DNA from: Pocillopora verrucosa
Taxonomy: Eukaryota; Cnidaria; Anthozoa; Scleractinia; Pocilloporidae
Assembly: GCF_036669915.1 (NCBI RefSeq)
Contig: NC_089322.1
Location: forward strand, 14,693,678 to 14,757,677
Direction of reading: 5' to 3'
DNA: 64,000 bases
Below, in pieces: positions 24,141 to 57,150 of the stretch (position 1 is the first letter of the stretch; each line of letters starts with the position of its first letter). Made by a program: the position numbers and the translations under genes. The notes beneath the pieces were generated by a model. That model was not told the origin of the DNA, made no database searches, and worked only from the letters and a program-made list of their open reading frames with translations.

Positions 24141-26700
24141 GAAGAGTGCACTATGTGTCATTAAAATATAGTATACAGCGAAATTAATGAATGACGAAAG
24201 AAACTTCATTAAAGTTGGTTTCCGTCGAGTGGTTTATACTTGTCGGTGGATATTCATCTGCACGTTATAAAGGAGTTTGACCTAATTTACTCAAACCACA
24301 TTTCAAGATAAACCGGACTATTCCTTGACAGCCTGCAACTGACGCGAAATTCGAAGTATTTCGTATTGTGATTTCCTAAGCAATACAGCGATGAACAAAG
24401 GGAACAGAACCCTTAAAAAAATGGAAGGTTTGTGCGCGCACGCAAGAGGGATATTAGGGTATACTGAATTAGATTAGCTTTTTTTCCAGACGCTCAGTTT
24501 TTAATTTCCTGCAAGAGAAAGCTTTTCATTCCGAAAGTTTAATTTTTGGTTACTTCTGTGTTTGCGTTTCCCGCTAAGGATCGTCAGTAACTAGTTTTCA
24601 TGTTTCCCACGGTTGGCTGTAACGGAGAGTGTAGTACGATCTGGGCACGAAATAGGATTAAGAAAAGAGTATTTTACCAAAAGGATCCACCTTATATACG
24701 ACTAAGCAAACGTGAATTGTTCTTTCCATTCAATGTTAAGTTGTTACTTAGCCAAGAAATGTTAAGAATCTGCTATAAAGCAGACGCTCTTTGGTCTCTT
24801 CATGTACATACCCCTGTCAGCCGAAAATCTGTTTCCACATTTCATCCTTTCACTCCCAGGAGAGATCAATAGGTAACTTCTCCTTAAAGTCTCAATACAT
24901 TCCCAAGGTGAAGCAGAAAGGTAGTGTGAGGATAGAGAAATATCAACGGTGGATACATTTTTTTATTATATAAACTAAGGTGTTTACAAGGATCTCCAGC
25001 CCTGAGAACGAGTCGTAACTACACGGGTGTGAAATTACGAATTTTTTTTACATGTGTTCGATATCACAAAATTATTTTCTCTTGATATCACCATTTAGCT
25101 GCTGGTGTGCCACTTACCATTTGCGTAGCTCATTCATTGACAAAGTCGACTTTTTATGTCAGCAAAGCCCTTTGCTGTTCATATTCATGCCGAATAAATA
25201 AACTTAGTTGCTTGTAACTATGGAATTAATTTCTCTTCGATCTCAGTTGTTAGCTGCGCTCACTCGTGAGATATCGAGTGAAAATTCCATATCTACGTGC
25301 GCCCGTGGATTTTTCTCTATTTATCTGACACCAAATTATATGAGGTAAAATCGAAAGAAGCGTATGGCAGGAATTAAGTGGGTAGAATTGATATCTAAGT
25401 GAAAGGGGGAAGATGTTTTGCGTGGTTCCTCTGGGACATGCAAAATTAACTCCAACTCGAGAGGAACCCTAAATATTGCATTGGCACATTAGAAAAACAT
25501 AAAATGGGCCTAGGGATTAAACTGAAAAAAAAGAGGAAAAAATAATAAGAAAACGGATGATTGAAGACGGGAAGGCAGCTAGGTAACCAACTTGGGATTT
25601 GAAGGCTGAATTTTTCAAGTTCACAAATGGTTTCCTGGATATTATATGTGGGCACACGGGTTTCTCTTTGCACATTTTTAAGAATACTACTGCTAAAAAA
25701 AGCGTTTCCTTTGGTCACTTGCACTTTACACCAAACTAATTTGGTTTGTCAGAAAAATAAAAAGAGGATTATAAAAAATAAGGTAATAAGTTGACAGCCA
25801 TAGTTTCATTATATTTCTCGCTAGTCGCGGTATATTCAGTTATTAACTAAAACGAAGCGTGCGGCTGAAACAGGAAATTTTTTTCCACAGCTGTAGATAA
25901 TAATACACAATACTGTCTGAGTGTGTAAATAACTTAATCCCGTTTACGCCAGACTCGGTAATCTACCCAACTGCATTAGCAATTGTCCATGCGGCGAGAT
26001 TATTTTATGTCTTTGTGGTTGCTGAAGAAAAATACCATTGAGGTCGTCAACGATGTTGGTACAAGTAATCCTTCTTTTAAGGAGTCGTGGTTAAAAGTTA
26101 CTGATATTAGTTAATTAGTTCATTTTGAAGTGAATTTTTTTGCCACCAGCACTTAACTGCTGGAAACACACAACATATCACCTTTTTTATTGGCTGTGTT
26201 CTGCACGAATTTTTTTTAACATCTCTACAGTTTCCCAAAGAAATTCTGACACTCAGGGGATTATCAATCATGATCTCTTAGAAATCCATTTCTTAACCTC
26301 AAAACAATGTCCCTTGTTCATATCCACTGATGCCTGAAGAATTGTAAGTCTGATTTTATGACTCCAAAGTGCAAGATATTTTATCTTGAAGATGAAGAGG
26401 CAATCTTTCTGATACTAGCACCGTTTATTTCAGACTTTGCGATTTAAAAAGCAACCCTGTAAACTTAAGTTTGAAACTGTCGTGAAAACGAAGTTCTGAA
26501 ACGGAAGGAAACCCAAACTTTCGTTCCACGTAATCCAGTCCTTTGGCAACTAAGTCGACCGTGTCGAGAATGTTATCACTCAAATAAACAATACATCACA
26601 CACATATACAGGTTGAAACACACTGTTTATGATTAAAAGCCTCTTTTAATATTGGATTTTTCAATTGTTGTCTGCTCACAATATATAACTCTCTGCCTTA
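24141..26700. other. intergenic, no supported gene
   Basis: A 90-codon frame at 24600-24872 has no recognisable domain, and its end overlaps a family-A MITE fragment at about 24840-24965 (CTCCCAGGAGAGATCAATAG). Nothing else is supported. Confidence 0.45.
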
Positions 26701-26704
26701 CGCC

Positions 26705-26820
26705 TCTGTCCAATACCAGCCCAGGTTGTCACGGCAACGTCAACGTCATGAGACAATACAGAAGCTGGTTGGTAAACCATTATAATGCATTATAAAAGGA
26801 AACTGAACTCCAAACAGTTA
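26705..26820 (+). promoter_or_regulatory. exon 1a promoter: RFX X-box, CRE half-site, TATA box
   Basis: GTTGTCACGGCAAC at 26725-26738 fits the RFX X-box (two inverted half-sites GTTGTC and GGCAAC spaced by two). ACGTCA, a CRE half-site, follows at 26743-26748, and a CCAAT word lies upstream near 26710. TATAAAA at 26791-26797 would place transcription start about 70 bases before the ATG at 26890. Motif matches are seen directly; function is inferred. Confidence 0.5.
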
Positions 26821-26889
26821 TGAAATATACATGATGCCGGTTGGGCTCCGACGCGACCTTTGTTAAAGATTTGGATTATTTCATTAAAG

Positions 26890-38435
<11,546 letters not shown>

Positions 38436-38765
38436 TGATAGAGGGACTTGTTCACTGTCTTTTAATACTCCAACCCAATCCAGTATACCCTTTAATAACT
38501 TAATGTGTAACATATTGTTTATTCTAGTACTGAAGTCTGCCTTTATTGAAATGGCTGTTTTCCCACATGTGCATTAAGTAATGAATATTACACTGTCTCA
38601 ATTTACCAGCACAAGAGGATTTTCTTCAATTTGACATAATCTTTGTTTTGAGCTTTTTCTTTTGTTCACAGTGTTAGATTTTAAGATCCTACATAACTTA
38701 AACATGTGAAAGTTACCTGTCAAATTTTTAATTTGATTTGGATCCTCAATCTGAAAATCATCTGA

Positions 38766-38865
38766 NNNNNNNNNNNNNNNNNNNNNNNNNNNNNNNNNNN
38801 NNNNNNNNNNNNNNNNNNNNNNNNNNNNNNNNNNNNNNNNNNNNNNNNNNNNNNNNNNNNNNNNN
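38766..38865. other. assembly gap of exactly 100 N
   Basis: The round length is typical of an unknown-size gap inserted by a scaffolder. It coincides with the inner end of the left arm of the inverted repeat. The sequence to its right has no visible match to the right arm. Confidence 0.98.
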
Positions 38866-40550
38866 GAACATATTTTGAATACAGTAAATTAATTGGAAGA
38901 TTATTGTAATTTCATTATTTATTTAGAAGTATAATAAATTACTTTGTAAAAACACAAAAAATTTTGGTATTGTTCCTGCTATTTGCAGTAATTGAACATG
39001 AAATTTAATTGAAATTATCATCTTAACTTCATACAGGATCAAGGCTAGAAAGTTTTGAAAAGGCACTGGGTTCAAAGTTACAATTCCCATGCAACCTTAC
39101 ATGATGGTGGTGTTTATGGCTGCTCTTTCCTGTGTATGATCAGCTCCTGAAATCAATGCTGAGAGTAGATCAAGCAAATTGAGTGTTTTTTACCATGGTA
39201 AATTTGCAAGATTTGCACATTCCATAAAGCTGGTTTTTAGATTTGTGTGCTCTTGACAGACCAATACAACGTATCTCCACAAGAGGAGGGATCATTGAAC
39301 TTCAGATACCTCCCAGCTGCACCATGTTTTATACAATTTGCCCTGGGGGTATGGGAATGTCCCACGAAGTACTGATGATCCAATTGTGGCTGGCGTTGTC
39401 CACTTAGGGGATTTGGTTTGTGATTGTCTTTGGGCTGTTTCTAGAGGGGCTTGCAGTGATACCCTGTTCTATAGTTCAACCTTACCATCGATTGTTTTTA
39501 TATTCTCCCCTCTAGCTGCTCCATATTTCCTTATTTCAAGAATTTGGTTTTATATAATCAATGTATATAGCACCTTCAGCATCGACCAGTTTGAAGTTTT
39601 CTCACCAAATGTTTGGTGAATAATGTATGGGAGAAGTTACATGTTAATCACTTCTGGTTGTTAGAGTATTAAGGAGTATTACCTATGGAGACAGAACAAA
39701 TCACCAAAGTCCCGAGAGCCAAAGATTTCACATGCACCTAAAAGAGGCTGGGAACTTAATCTTGAGGACCTTGTTGTGTAGAAGCTTTTTCATCGAGTCA
39801 CTTTAACTTTGCATGCAAAACTTGGGCACTGATAGAGAGTGGTTTCTCCCGTTCCATAGCCCTTGTCAAATGTCACATGATTTGAAGATTCTTATCCTGT
39901 CCTTAATTCAGCCCCCTTTTTTTGGTGACTTAAAGCCACCATGGACTGGGTTTAAAAACAATGAGAAAGATAGCATGCAAAAATTAAAAAAGGTTATTTA
40001 ATTTGAGATCACGTTCATCACTGATTCCCCTTCTTGTGATTAGAGTAGTTGAAGTTCACTTTGATTTTATTTTCTAATTGGTAGTAACAGGTGATTGTCA
40101 GAACATGCATATGAAAACAACAACTTGGTCGATATGTGGGTAGTTTCCAAAAAGGGAAAGAAAATGCAAAGACAAAAACCCAATTTAATTTTTTGTTTAA
40201 ATTACCTTGTAAATGAGGTGACTATGCTTGGTTATGGAAAAAAAATATCAATATAACGCCTCTCAATCCCACAACACCATAACCTTCTAATTTATTGATC
40301 ATCATGGTATATATTTAGAAAAAAGATGAAAGGAACTAAGCTAAAAGCAGGTGAGATAAAGCAGGTGCTATACCGCACCTTGCTTAAATCCGAGATAAAA
40401 AAATAGCAGCGAATGAACGAGTTTCTTATTTGAAATCCAAATCACGAATTATATTTCTCAGCCAATTAAAATGCGCGTTAGATTCACCACAGCCCTGTAT
40501 TGGTCCATTAAAGAGGTACACCCCGCAGTTTGGTTAGCACATGCGTGGCA
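38866..40550. other. intergenic, upstream of NRF1
   Basis: No gene is supported. A family-A MITE with an internal insertion lies at about 39490-39668 (TTCTCCCCTCTAGCTGCT, then ACATGTTAATCACTTCTGGT). Confidence 0.5.
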
Positions 40551-41115
40551 GGCCCCACGCCAGTTTTAGTTCTATTGAGCAGCCGCCATCGCGTTCTCTT
40601 TTTTCCGCGCAAGTCGAACGGACCAGCTGTCTTTGCGCATATTCAGAAACTTTGCTGAGTTATTTTGATCCTGGCCGTCAAACCCATATCTTTACTAGTG
40701 TTAATAAAACCTAAGGCAACGTCACACCAGTCTTTTTCCAGCAGTTATTGGAGCTTAAGTTTTGTTCGATTGAAGGTGTAAGTATGACCGCGGGGCTTTG
40801 GTAGCGAAAGGAGACGTTTCCCAGACGAAAGAGATTGTAATTTTCGAACAAAACGGTAGGCTTGCTCTCTCGCGATCAACCACGGAAATAGAAGCGATTT
40901 TATGCGATAGAGTGGACTACAGCCGCGACATTTTTGTTAATTTTTTCTTGTGGATTTTTTCTGATGAGAAACTTGAGTTGTAGCGAAGGTTTCGACATGA
41001 ATTTTGTATGAATTCGTCCGCGGTGAAGATTCAGTGGAAACAGATCCATCAAAAAACGGGTGTAATTGTGTTCGGTCTCAAAGGTGACTGTATGTTTTGA
41101 ATTATTTTCCCATAG
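40550..41115 (+). promoter_or_regulatory. NRF1 promoter and 5' UTR with a likely intron
   Basis: A CpG-containing patch carries a reversed YY1 core (GCCGCCAT at 40582-40589) and a TGCGCA half-site near 40635, the half-element recognised by NRF1 itself. A donor (GGT/GTAAGT near 40779) and an acceptor (TTATTTTCCCATAG ending at 41115) suggest a 5' UTR intron. Confidence 0.45.
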
Positions 41116-42636
41116 CAAACTGGCTCAAGTCGGTCTTCATCAAGTGGGGTTATCCCAAGCTCTGACGCAAGGCAATTTACAGACCTTGCAGATGTCTCAT
41201 TCCATGTCTCAGTCGATGAGTCAAATGTCGGATGATGAGCCATCTTCGCCGGAGTCGACAACTTTCGACGGCCTCGGACCTGCTGAATTACACGGTCGGC
41301 GATGAAGTCACAGCACAGCTTGCGGCAGCAGGGCCAGTTGGAGTGGCTGCCGCAGCGGCTATTGCGACTGGAAAGAAGCGGAAAAGGCCACATTCGTTTG
41401 AAACGAACCCTTCGATCCGAAAACGCCAACAAACTCGTCTACTGCGGAAATTGAGAGCGACGATTGACGAGTACACAACTCGAGTAGGACAGCAAGCTGT
41501 TGTGTTGTGCGTGTGCCCTGGAAAGCCAAATCCTCTTTTTAAGGTGTTTGGTGCCGTTCCTTTAGAAAATGTGGTTCGAAACCTTAAACAGCTTGTTCTT
41601 CAAGATCTAGAGCATGCTTTAGCAGAGCATGCCCCTCCACCTCCCCCAGAAAATCCAGATATCTACACACTACCCCCTCTTGTCATCGCTGGCATTCCAA
41701 CTCCTGTTGACAAAATGACCCAAGCCCAGCTCAGAGCATTTATTCCCATGATGTTGCGCTATTCCACTGGTCGCGGGAAGCCGGCTGGGGGAAGGATTCA
41801 ACACGCCCAGCTTGGTGGCCATCAGATTTGCCATGGCAGAATGTTCGCAGTGATTGTCGCAGTGAAGATGAAAAGCTAGAATCTCCTGGACAAATGCTCT
41901 GCGACAGATTGTGAAGAACTGCTACAAGTTCCATGGAAGGGAAGATCTGTTACCAGCTTTCTCCGAGGGAGATGCCACACAGCACCAGTATGTACAGCAA
42001 CAGCATCAGATGGTACATACCATTTCAAATGCTGATGGAACAGTGTCGCTGATACAAGTAGATGCATCAGGTGCTGTCAGCACTCTATCAGATGCAACCA
42101 CTTCGCAAACAGAAGCAACCCAGGCTGTGGCAACATTGGCTGAAGTTGCTGCAGCAACTCAAGTAGAAGTAACTCTTCCTCATCCAGGTCAGGGTGACGG
42201 AGTGGGAATTGACCAAAGTGATTTGTCACACACAGAGGCTATTGCACAAGCAGCTGTTGCCACTCTAGCAGAAGCCACCCTTGCTGATGGAGGGCAGATT
42301 GTTTTGCCAGAACATGCTGCTGCTGCAGCTGCAGCATTGGCAAATGTTCAGGATAACTTGAATACTTCTAACATGGTCACCATTCCAGTTCAGGCAGCAG
42401 CATCTCTCATGCAGATTCAAACTCATCATTTACCTGCTAGTACTCATTCTCAGTACATCTCTGCATCAGTTCCCCAAGTAGCAATGGCACCTCATTCAAT
42501 AATTCAGACAGTGACGACCTCCACAATGGGACATGAAGTCCACACCCAGATAGTTGACACATGTGAAGGTGTCCCTGTTGCCACTCAAGCAGTCGAAGTA
42601 GTAACTCTAGAAAATTCACAAGATCCAATGAACTGA
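41116..42636 (+). pseudogene. NRF1: NRF1 (nuclear respiratory factor 1), single long exon with three apparent frameshifts
   Basis: The conceptual product follows human NRF1 throughout: MSDDEPSSPE near the N-terminus (usable ATG at 41192), DEVTAQLAAAGPVG, the nuclear signal GKKRKRP, the DNA-binding stretch IRKRQQTRLLRKLRATIDEY, KMTQAQLRAFIP, and a C-terminal activation region ending QAVEVVTLENSQ. Reading it needs three frame changes: one extra base near 41272, one missing near 41783 and one missing near 41879. No introns interrupt about 1.5 kb, whereas vertebrate NRF1 is split. No poly-A tail or target-site duplication was seen, and a 5' UTR intron seems present, so a processed retrocopy is not proven. 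It may be a real gene with consensus errors, although the 18 AHCYL exons on the same contig have none. Confidence 0.75.
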
Positions 42637-44089
42637 CAGTACCATGCAGATAGAACAATGACAATGATCTAAAGCCACAGGAAAAATTAATAGTGTACAG
42701 AAAGAGTAGGGCAAAAAAGAACACAGAGAGACGTGATTCCATTATCTTATTGTTTAGAACAAGAAAAGCAATGGTAGTGCAGTTGATTTTAAAGAAAAAG
42801 ATTGATTTTCTCTTAGTTTTATTTAAGCACTTTTGGTTTTAAACCACTGGCATCTCAATTTTGTTGTTTTTTAGTACCGGGGTGTATGAACCCTTGTCAA
42901 AATTGCAGACTGCAGACCTCTTTTACCAGAGAAAAGAACCACTCTGTCTCAGCTGAAATATTCTTTGAATAAGTGTTGATTTTTAAAAATAATCTCTCTG
43001 TCACAAACCTGGTTGGTCTGTTTTTATTCTCAGTTAATCTTGAGCTAGATAAAAGAATACCAACTGGACATTTCTTCATTTCACCCTGTAAGTGTTTTGA
43101 ACTGAGACATTGAAACAACAGCTAAACAACTTCAGAACAGGTCAGCAAACAGCTTCCACATGGGCTGCCCATCATATCACCATTATTTGATGTCAGTTCA
43201 TTACAGTTCAGGAAGAAATAACTCTTGTTGGGATTCAAAGCTTTTACTCTTGGAAAAGTTGATTACTTTAGTAATTTAAAAAAAAAATCATTGACACAAC
43301 CTCTTCAAGCAAACAGGGAAAAAAAACAGGGACACTGTTTTTAGGATACTGTTAAATTTGATACTTAATCTCATATGAGAACTAAATGGTCTACCAGGAA
43401 TTATAAAAAAATGAACAGGAAAATTTTGATTGTGGGATCTAGGGTGTGGAAGGTTATAACTGGAAGGGAAATTGATCTGATGTAGATTAAAAAAAAAGAA
43501 CTTGCATATTACCTGGTGTCTTGTAAGCTCTCAAATGTTCTTTGTGGGGTATTTACTGTGAATATTTCTGGGCGTGACTTGTGTATGATTAAAATTAAAA
43601 ATTATTGATATCATCATCATTTGTGACTAATTTGTGTTGTGGTTAATGATCATCTGTCCTAAGGGAATTTTCATCCCACTCCCATCTTAGATTGAGGATG
43701 AAAATGTTTTAGTGTTCTGATCATCCACATCCTAAACTCAATAGAAAAGAACTTGACTTGATTTACTAATAAATTTTAAAAAAAAACTAACTGCATTTGA
43801 GAGAGAAACATGGATTCAATTTTATCTGACAGACAATGCTTAGTTTTCTTTCAGTGCTAGTGCTTCAATTGACTACTCAGTACAGGTGGAGAACAATTTA
43901 AACAGGCCAATGGGACTTCCTAAAGGGTTACCACAACCACTGAATAGAGATGAAAATGACTAATAAAGAGACAAAAATTTCAGGACTTTGAAAAACCAAC
44001 TGCTTAATATGGTGTTGCTTAATACAGGTTCAACTGTTTTAATCATCATAATAAATTAGCAGTGGACATTCTGCAAGGTGGCTCCTCCT

Positions 44090-44290
44090 GTCTAGTGGTT
44101 CTTGGAAAATATAGGAATGTTGGTTTTTGTAGAGGGAGGAAAACCAGAGGAACTGGAGAAAACCCACAGGGCATGGACAAGAACTAACATCGAACTCATC
44201 CCACATGTGACACCAGGCTCAGAAATTGAACAGGGGCCACAACAGTGGGAGGCAAGCACCCTGACCACCATGTCATTTGTGCGTACCATT
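44090..44290 (-). mobile_element. tRNA-derived SINE resembling V-SINEs
   Basis: Read on the minus strand it starts with a tRNA-like ACATGGTGGTCAGGGTGCTT. It continues through a degenerate B box to GTGGGTTTTCTCCAGTTCCT and CTGGTTTTCCTCCC, the block typical of the conserved region of fish DANA/V-SINE elements. It is diverged from any canonical copy and has no gene. Confidence 0.6.
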
Positions 44291-44393
44291 AATGTTACTG
44301 AGAAGTGGCTTGTGTGAGACATTTGTTGACTGAATCATCATCAAAATCTTGTTATGGTCACATTATCGCAATCTAATGAGAAAATCATTTACC

Positions 44394-44597
44394 GTTTGAC
44401 CCTAAGAGTGACTAACATCTAATTTCCTTGTATGATATCACCCCTAAATCTGACAGTAAGGTCATGAAAATAAGCAAAATGATCACCATTTAAAGAAGCT
44501 CTTGATTGTTAAACAAAGTCTTCTTGCTAGCACCTTAGGGAATGTGTAAAGAACAGTATAGAGAATATGCATACTGATGTTAGAGAGTAAAGGATCA
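44394..44597 (+). mobile_element. MITE, family B
   Basis: It begins CCTAAGAGTGACTAACATCT and includes AAGAAGCTCTTGATTGTTAA and AGCACCTTAGGGAATGTGTA. The end is GATGTTAGAGAGTAAAGGAT. An inverted relative lies about 340 bases further on. Confidence 0.8.
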
Positions 44598-44933
44598 AGG
44601 GTATTTGTTAGTTGTTAAATCAGCATACCCCTGAATGCAAATTGAACCAGTGGGTAGCAAACAATATTGTTGTGTGATGGTTTGAAGTCACAGACTGACA
44701 ACCTAAATGGGAATCTGACCATCATCATCAGACTTCAGTTGAGAATTTGTTAATGTGACAAGGACTCCAGATGCAACAAACCTAATGGTTGTCACATTTC
44801 ACTGAGGCAGCAGAGCTTTTAACTTCCCTCCCTCATGCAAACAAAATTCAAAGTAAGGCCTGTTTAACTGGTACACTTGTCCCAAACAGGAGGCCAAAGG
44901 GTGATGGGAAAGTTATAGAGATTTTTGTACTCT

Positions 44934-45168
44934 AAATCACTAGCCATTTTAATCCTTGACACTTAACATCATTATGCATTATCTCCATACTGTTCTCTAT
45001 ACATTTCCTAAGGTGCTGACAAGGAGAATTTGTTTAACAATCAAGAGCTTCTTTAGTTGGTGACCATTTCCGATTTTCTCGTGACTTTATTGGCTGATTC
45101 AAAGGTGATCTTGTAAAGAAAAATTAGATTCTAATCACTTATATGGGTCGCAGAGTTAAAGACACCCA
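44934..45168 (-). mobile_element. MITE, family B, inverted copy
   Basis: It carries the same words as 44394-44597 on the opposite strand (TTTCCTAAGGTGCTGACAAG, AACAATCAAGAGCTTCTTTA). Together the two copies form a large inverted pair. Confidence 0.8.
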
Positions 45169-47269
45169 AAGGAAGCTCTGGACTTTATTACAGATAGCAG
45201 AAAGGAAAATTAAATGGAATCTACAGTAAAATATCTCTTTAGGAGTTTGATGTAAATCATTTCAGCAAAAATGCGTAGAAGTACATGTTAAGACATAAGA
45301 TGTATCTTAACAGACATGGTGAAATGGCACAATTTTATTGAATGCCACCCACTTACATTGTCATCAACACGCTTACACTGATATCATACAACAGCTGAAG
45401 ACATGGGAGTATGGGGTATAAAAACAAACCAAAAAAACCACAGATGACAGTACACGTGTGTTTAAATAACTTCTTCATCTGAGAAAATTTTTTAGCAAAC
45501 TTATTATTTAATTGACTTGGTAAACAGGCAGCTTTTCCATTTATTTAATTATCGATGACATGCTTTGCACTTACTTTGGAAACCTGCTTAAAAATTATTA
45601 ACCATTGCCTGGTTTAAGGACTCATTAATCATGATTAGGAAGTAATTATGTCTTTAATACATGGACATCTGGTTATTGCAAGAAATGATCCTCACTGTCT
45701 AGTGAGACCTATCTACCAACTGTTGCTTGGCAAAATACTCTGGTCACTGCCTCTTTAAAATTTTAAATAAATGTAAAGAAAACCTAACTTAAGTGGTATA
45801 ATAAGGGAGTTTGAGCTGTTGCTATGGCAATGCCTAGACAGCTTCGCCAGCTCGAAAAAAGAAATAACATTATTTTAAAGAATTTTACAAGATGCTTAAT
45901 GTGTCTCCTTTCTTTAACAGTGCTAAACATTCCATTAAGGTTTTAAAAATGTAAAGACAGCTTTGAGTTTATCACCAGGGTTTCTGTAAACAGAGTAACT
46001 ACATTTCATAGCAATGGCTATGAAATGAACAAAGTTTTCAAATGGCTGTTCCAGTCATTGTTCTGCTCCTGAAATATTTCCTATTCTTTCATGACATTAT
46101 TAGAGCTGTCACCTTAATTTACAGAACCCATTATGAGCACCAGAGGTACGAATAACAACTTCTCCTATTTTTTGCACTTTGTATCAACACCCTCTGTCAG
46201 GTTTAAGTAGCAATATTAAAACAACTCTCAAACAAACCAACTTCACTCAACAAACAGTTGGCAGATAGATCCTACACGATTACCATATTAGCAGCCATAA
46301 GCAACAAATTAACACCTCTCTTATACAAAATATAACTTCTTATGATTTATTGTGAACAAAATCAAGCCATGTGCACAACAGCCAATAGTTGGCTGTCTGT
46401 CTGACCAACCAAATTAATTTTTTCCTACATGTATGTGCATATGATGAGAATGTGACACAGCCCCACATGCATGAAGCTTTTATCCAGAAAAATACACAAG
46501 GCAAAATATCACATGCCTCTTTAAAAATGGTGTGCTATGAGGAGTGATCCATGAAAATGGAGAGAGTTTACCATTACATTATACAGGGCATTAGACAAAC
46601 CTAAACAGTTTGTGCACAAGTTTTCAAAGGGTTAGGAAAGAGTGTTGTGATTTAGAAAGATCTATATTCCAAGAAACTCTACATATAGTTTTTCATTTTG
46701 AACTACAGCATTATTTGCAGAGGTAGGGCAGACTAGGGTTGGACCAAAAGTGGCAAAATACTGCTGTCTTTCATAAATAGCAATTTTTAAAAATGTTCAC
46801 TGAATTTACAAGAAATTTAACCATGGCTGTTGTGGATTCCAGTTCCTGGCCATTAGTATCTGTAGAAAAATAATATTCTTGCTTAGAACAGAATTAACTT
46901 TAAGTTGTGAATGATAAGTCCAGACATCAATAAAATAATTATTAAGCTAATCCTTGTTGTAATTTCTCAAGGCCTTTTGCTGCTGGATTTACTTCAGAAT
47001 AATAAGGAGAGATTGAGGAAAAAAATAGTCTTTGTATGGAAATTCCAAAAAAAAAAAATCCTGTATTTATTTGACTCAGAGATAAGCTTTGAGGGGTGTG
47101 TGGCTTAAGCATCATGCTATGCTTCTTGAAACAATGAAGCAAAACAAAACTCTACTGCCTTGCTACTCAAGCTCAAGCTAAGTTAAAAATGGAGAAAAAA
47201 AGAGACAAAAATTGATTGGGCAGTCATATTTCTTCCTGGAGAAGAAGTCCTGAGATGGATTGTTATTGG

Positions 47270-47530
47270 TAGAAGTGAGTTATCTCTCAACAACCTTAGG
47301 GAAAGTCTTTGCTCATCCAACACAGAGCCCAGTGCACTGACCACTGAACTACTGGACAAAGCCGTGGCATTGGCATGCCTGTAGTACAGTTGACCACGCA
47401 TGTTAAAAGTAGCACCTTGTACGGTCCTACGGTTGTACAGTCGTACATCCAAATTTTTTTGGCTTGATGGGTTACTACTATTTTGTATAATTATGAGGCT
47501 ACGCTCTGCAAGCTGCACTATCATCTCCTG
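47270..47530 (-). mobile_element. SINE-like repeat
   Basis: On the minus strand GTAGTTCAGTGGTCAGTGCA resembles a tRNA A box. It is preceded by a palindromic stretch around GTACGACTGTACAACCGTAG. The 113-codon open frame that spans it has no domain signal and is not treated as a gene. Confidence 0.4.
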
Positions 47531-47597
47531 AACAATTAGACTTCAAAATTAAATCTTTCTACCAAGGTCAAACCATTAACTGTCAAAGACAACATTC

Positions 47598-57037
<9,440 letters not shown>

Positions 57038-57150
57038 GTTATGATAGTAGCAAATGGCCTACATAGCGGCGTGGAGTCGAGGCGACCAATCGGACAAAAG
57101 CGCCGATGTGGAAAAAGGAAAAAATCACTTCCCTCCTCCTAAAAAAAAAC
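57038..57150 (-). promoter_or_regulatory. AHCYL exon 1b promoter, right arm
   Basis: It carries the same inverted CCAAT box (CCAATCGGAC near 57087) as the left arm. The ATG at 57037 sits in AACATGGCGGC. GC content is clearly above the surrounding intron. Confidence 0.45.

Larger units (their letters stand above)
42637..47597. other. convergent intergenic region between NRF1 and AHCYL
   Basis: No coding exon is supported. It carries the 3' flanks of both genes, a V-SINE-like element at about 44090-44290, two family-B MITEs in opposite orientation (44394-44597 and 44934-45168) and a SINE-like piece at about 47270-47530. 45170-47180 shows nothing recognisable. Confidence 0.5.

Noticed and set aside
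26705-26750. Possible SXY-type module (X-box, CRE, CCAAT)
   Set aside because: The order and spacing of the boxes do not match the known S-X-X2-Y arrangement; only the X-box is kept.
41116-43300. NRF1 as a proven processed retrocopy
   Set aside because: No poly-A tail or target-site duplication was found and a 5' UTR intron seems present, so only the lack of coding introns supports it.
47183-47524. 113-codon frame on -
   Set aside because: Covers a SINE-like repeat with a palindromic core and tRNA-like head; not a gene.
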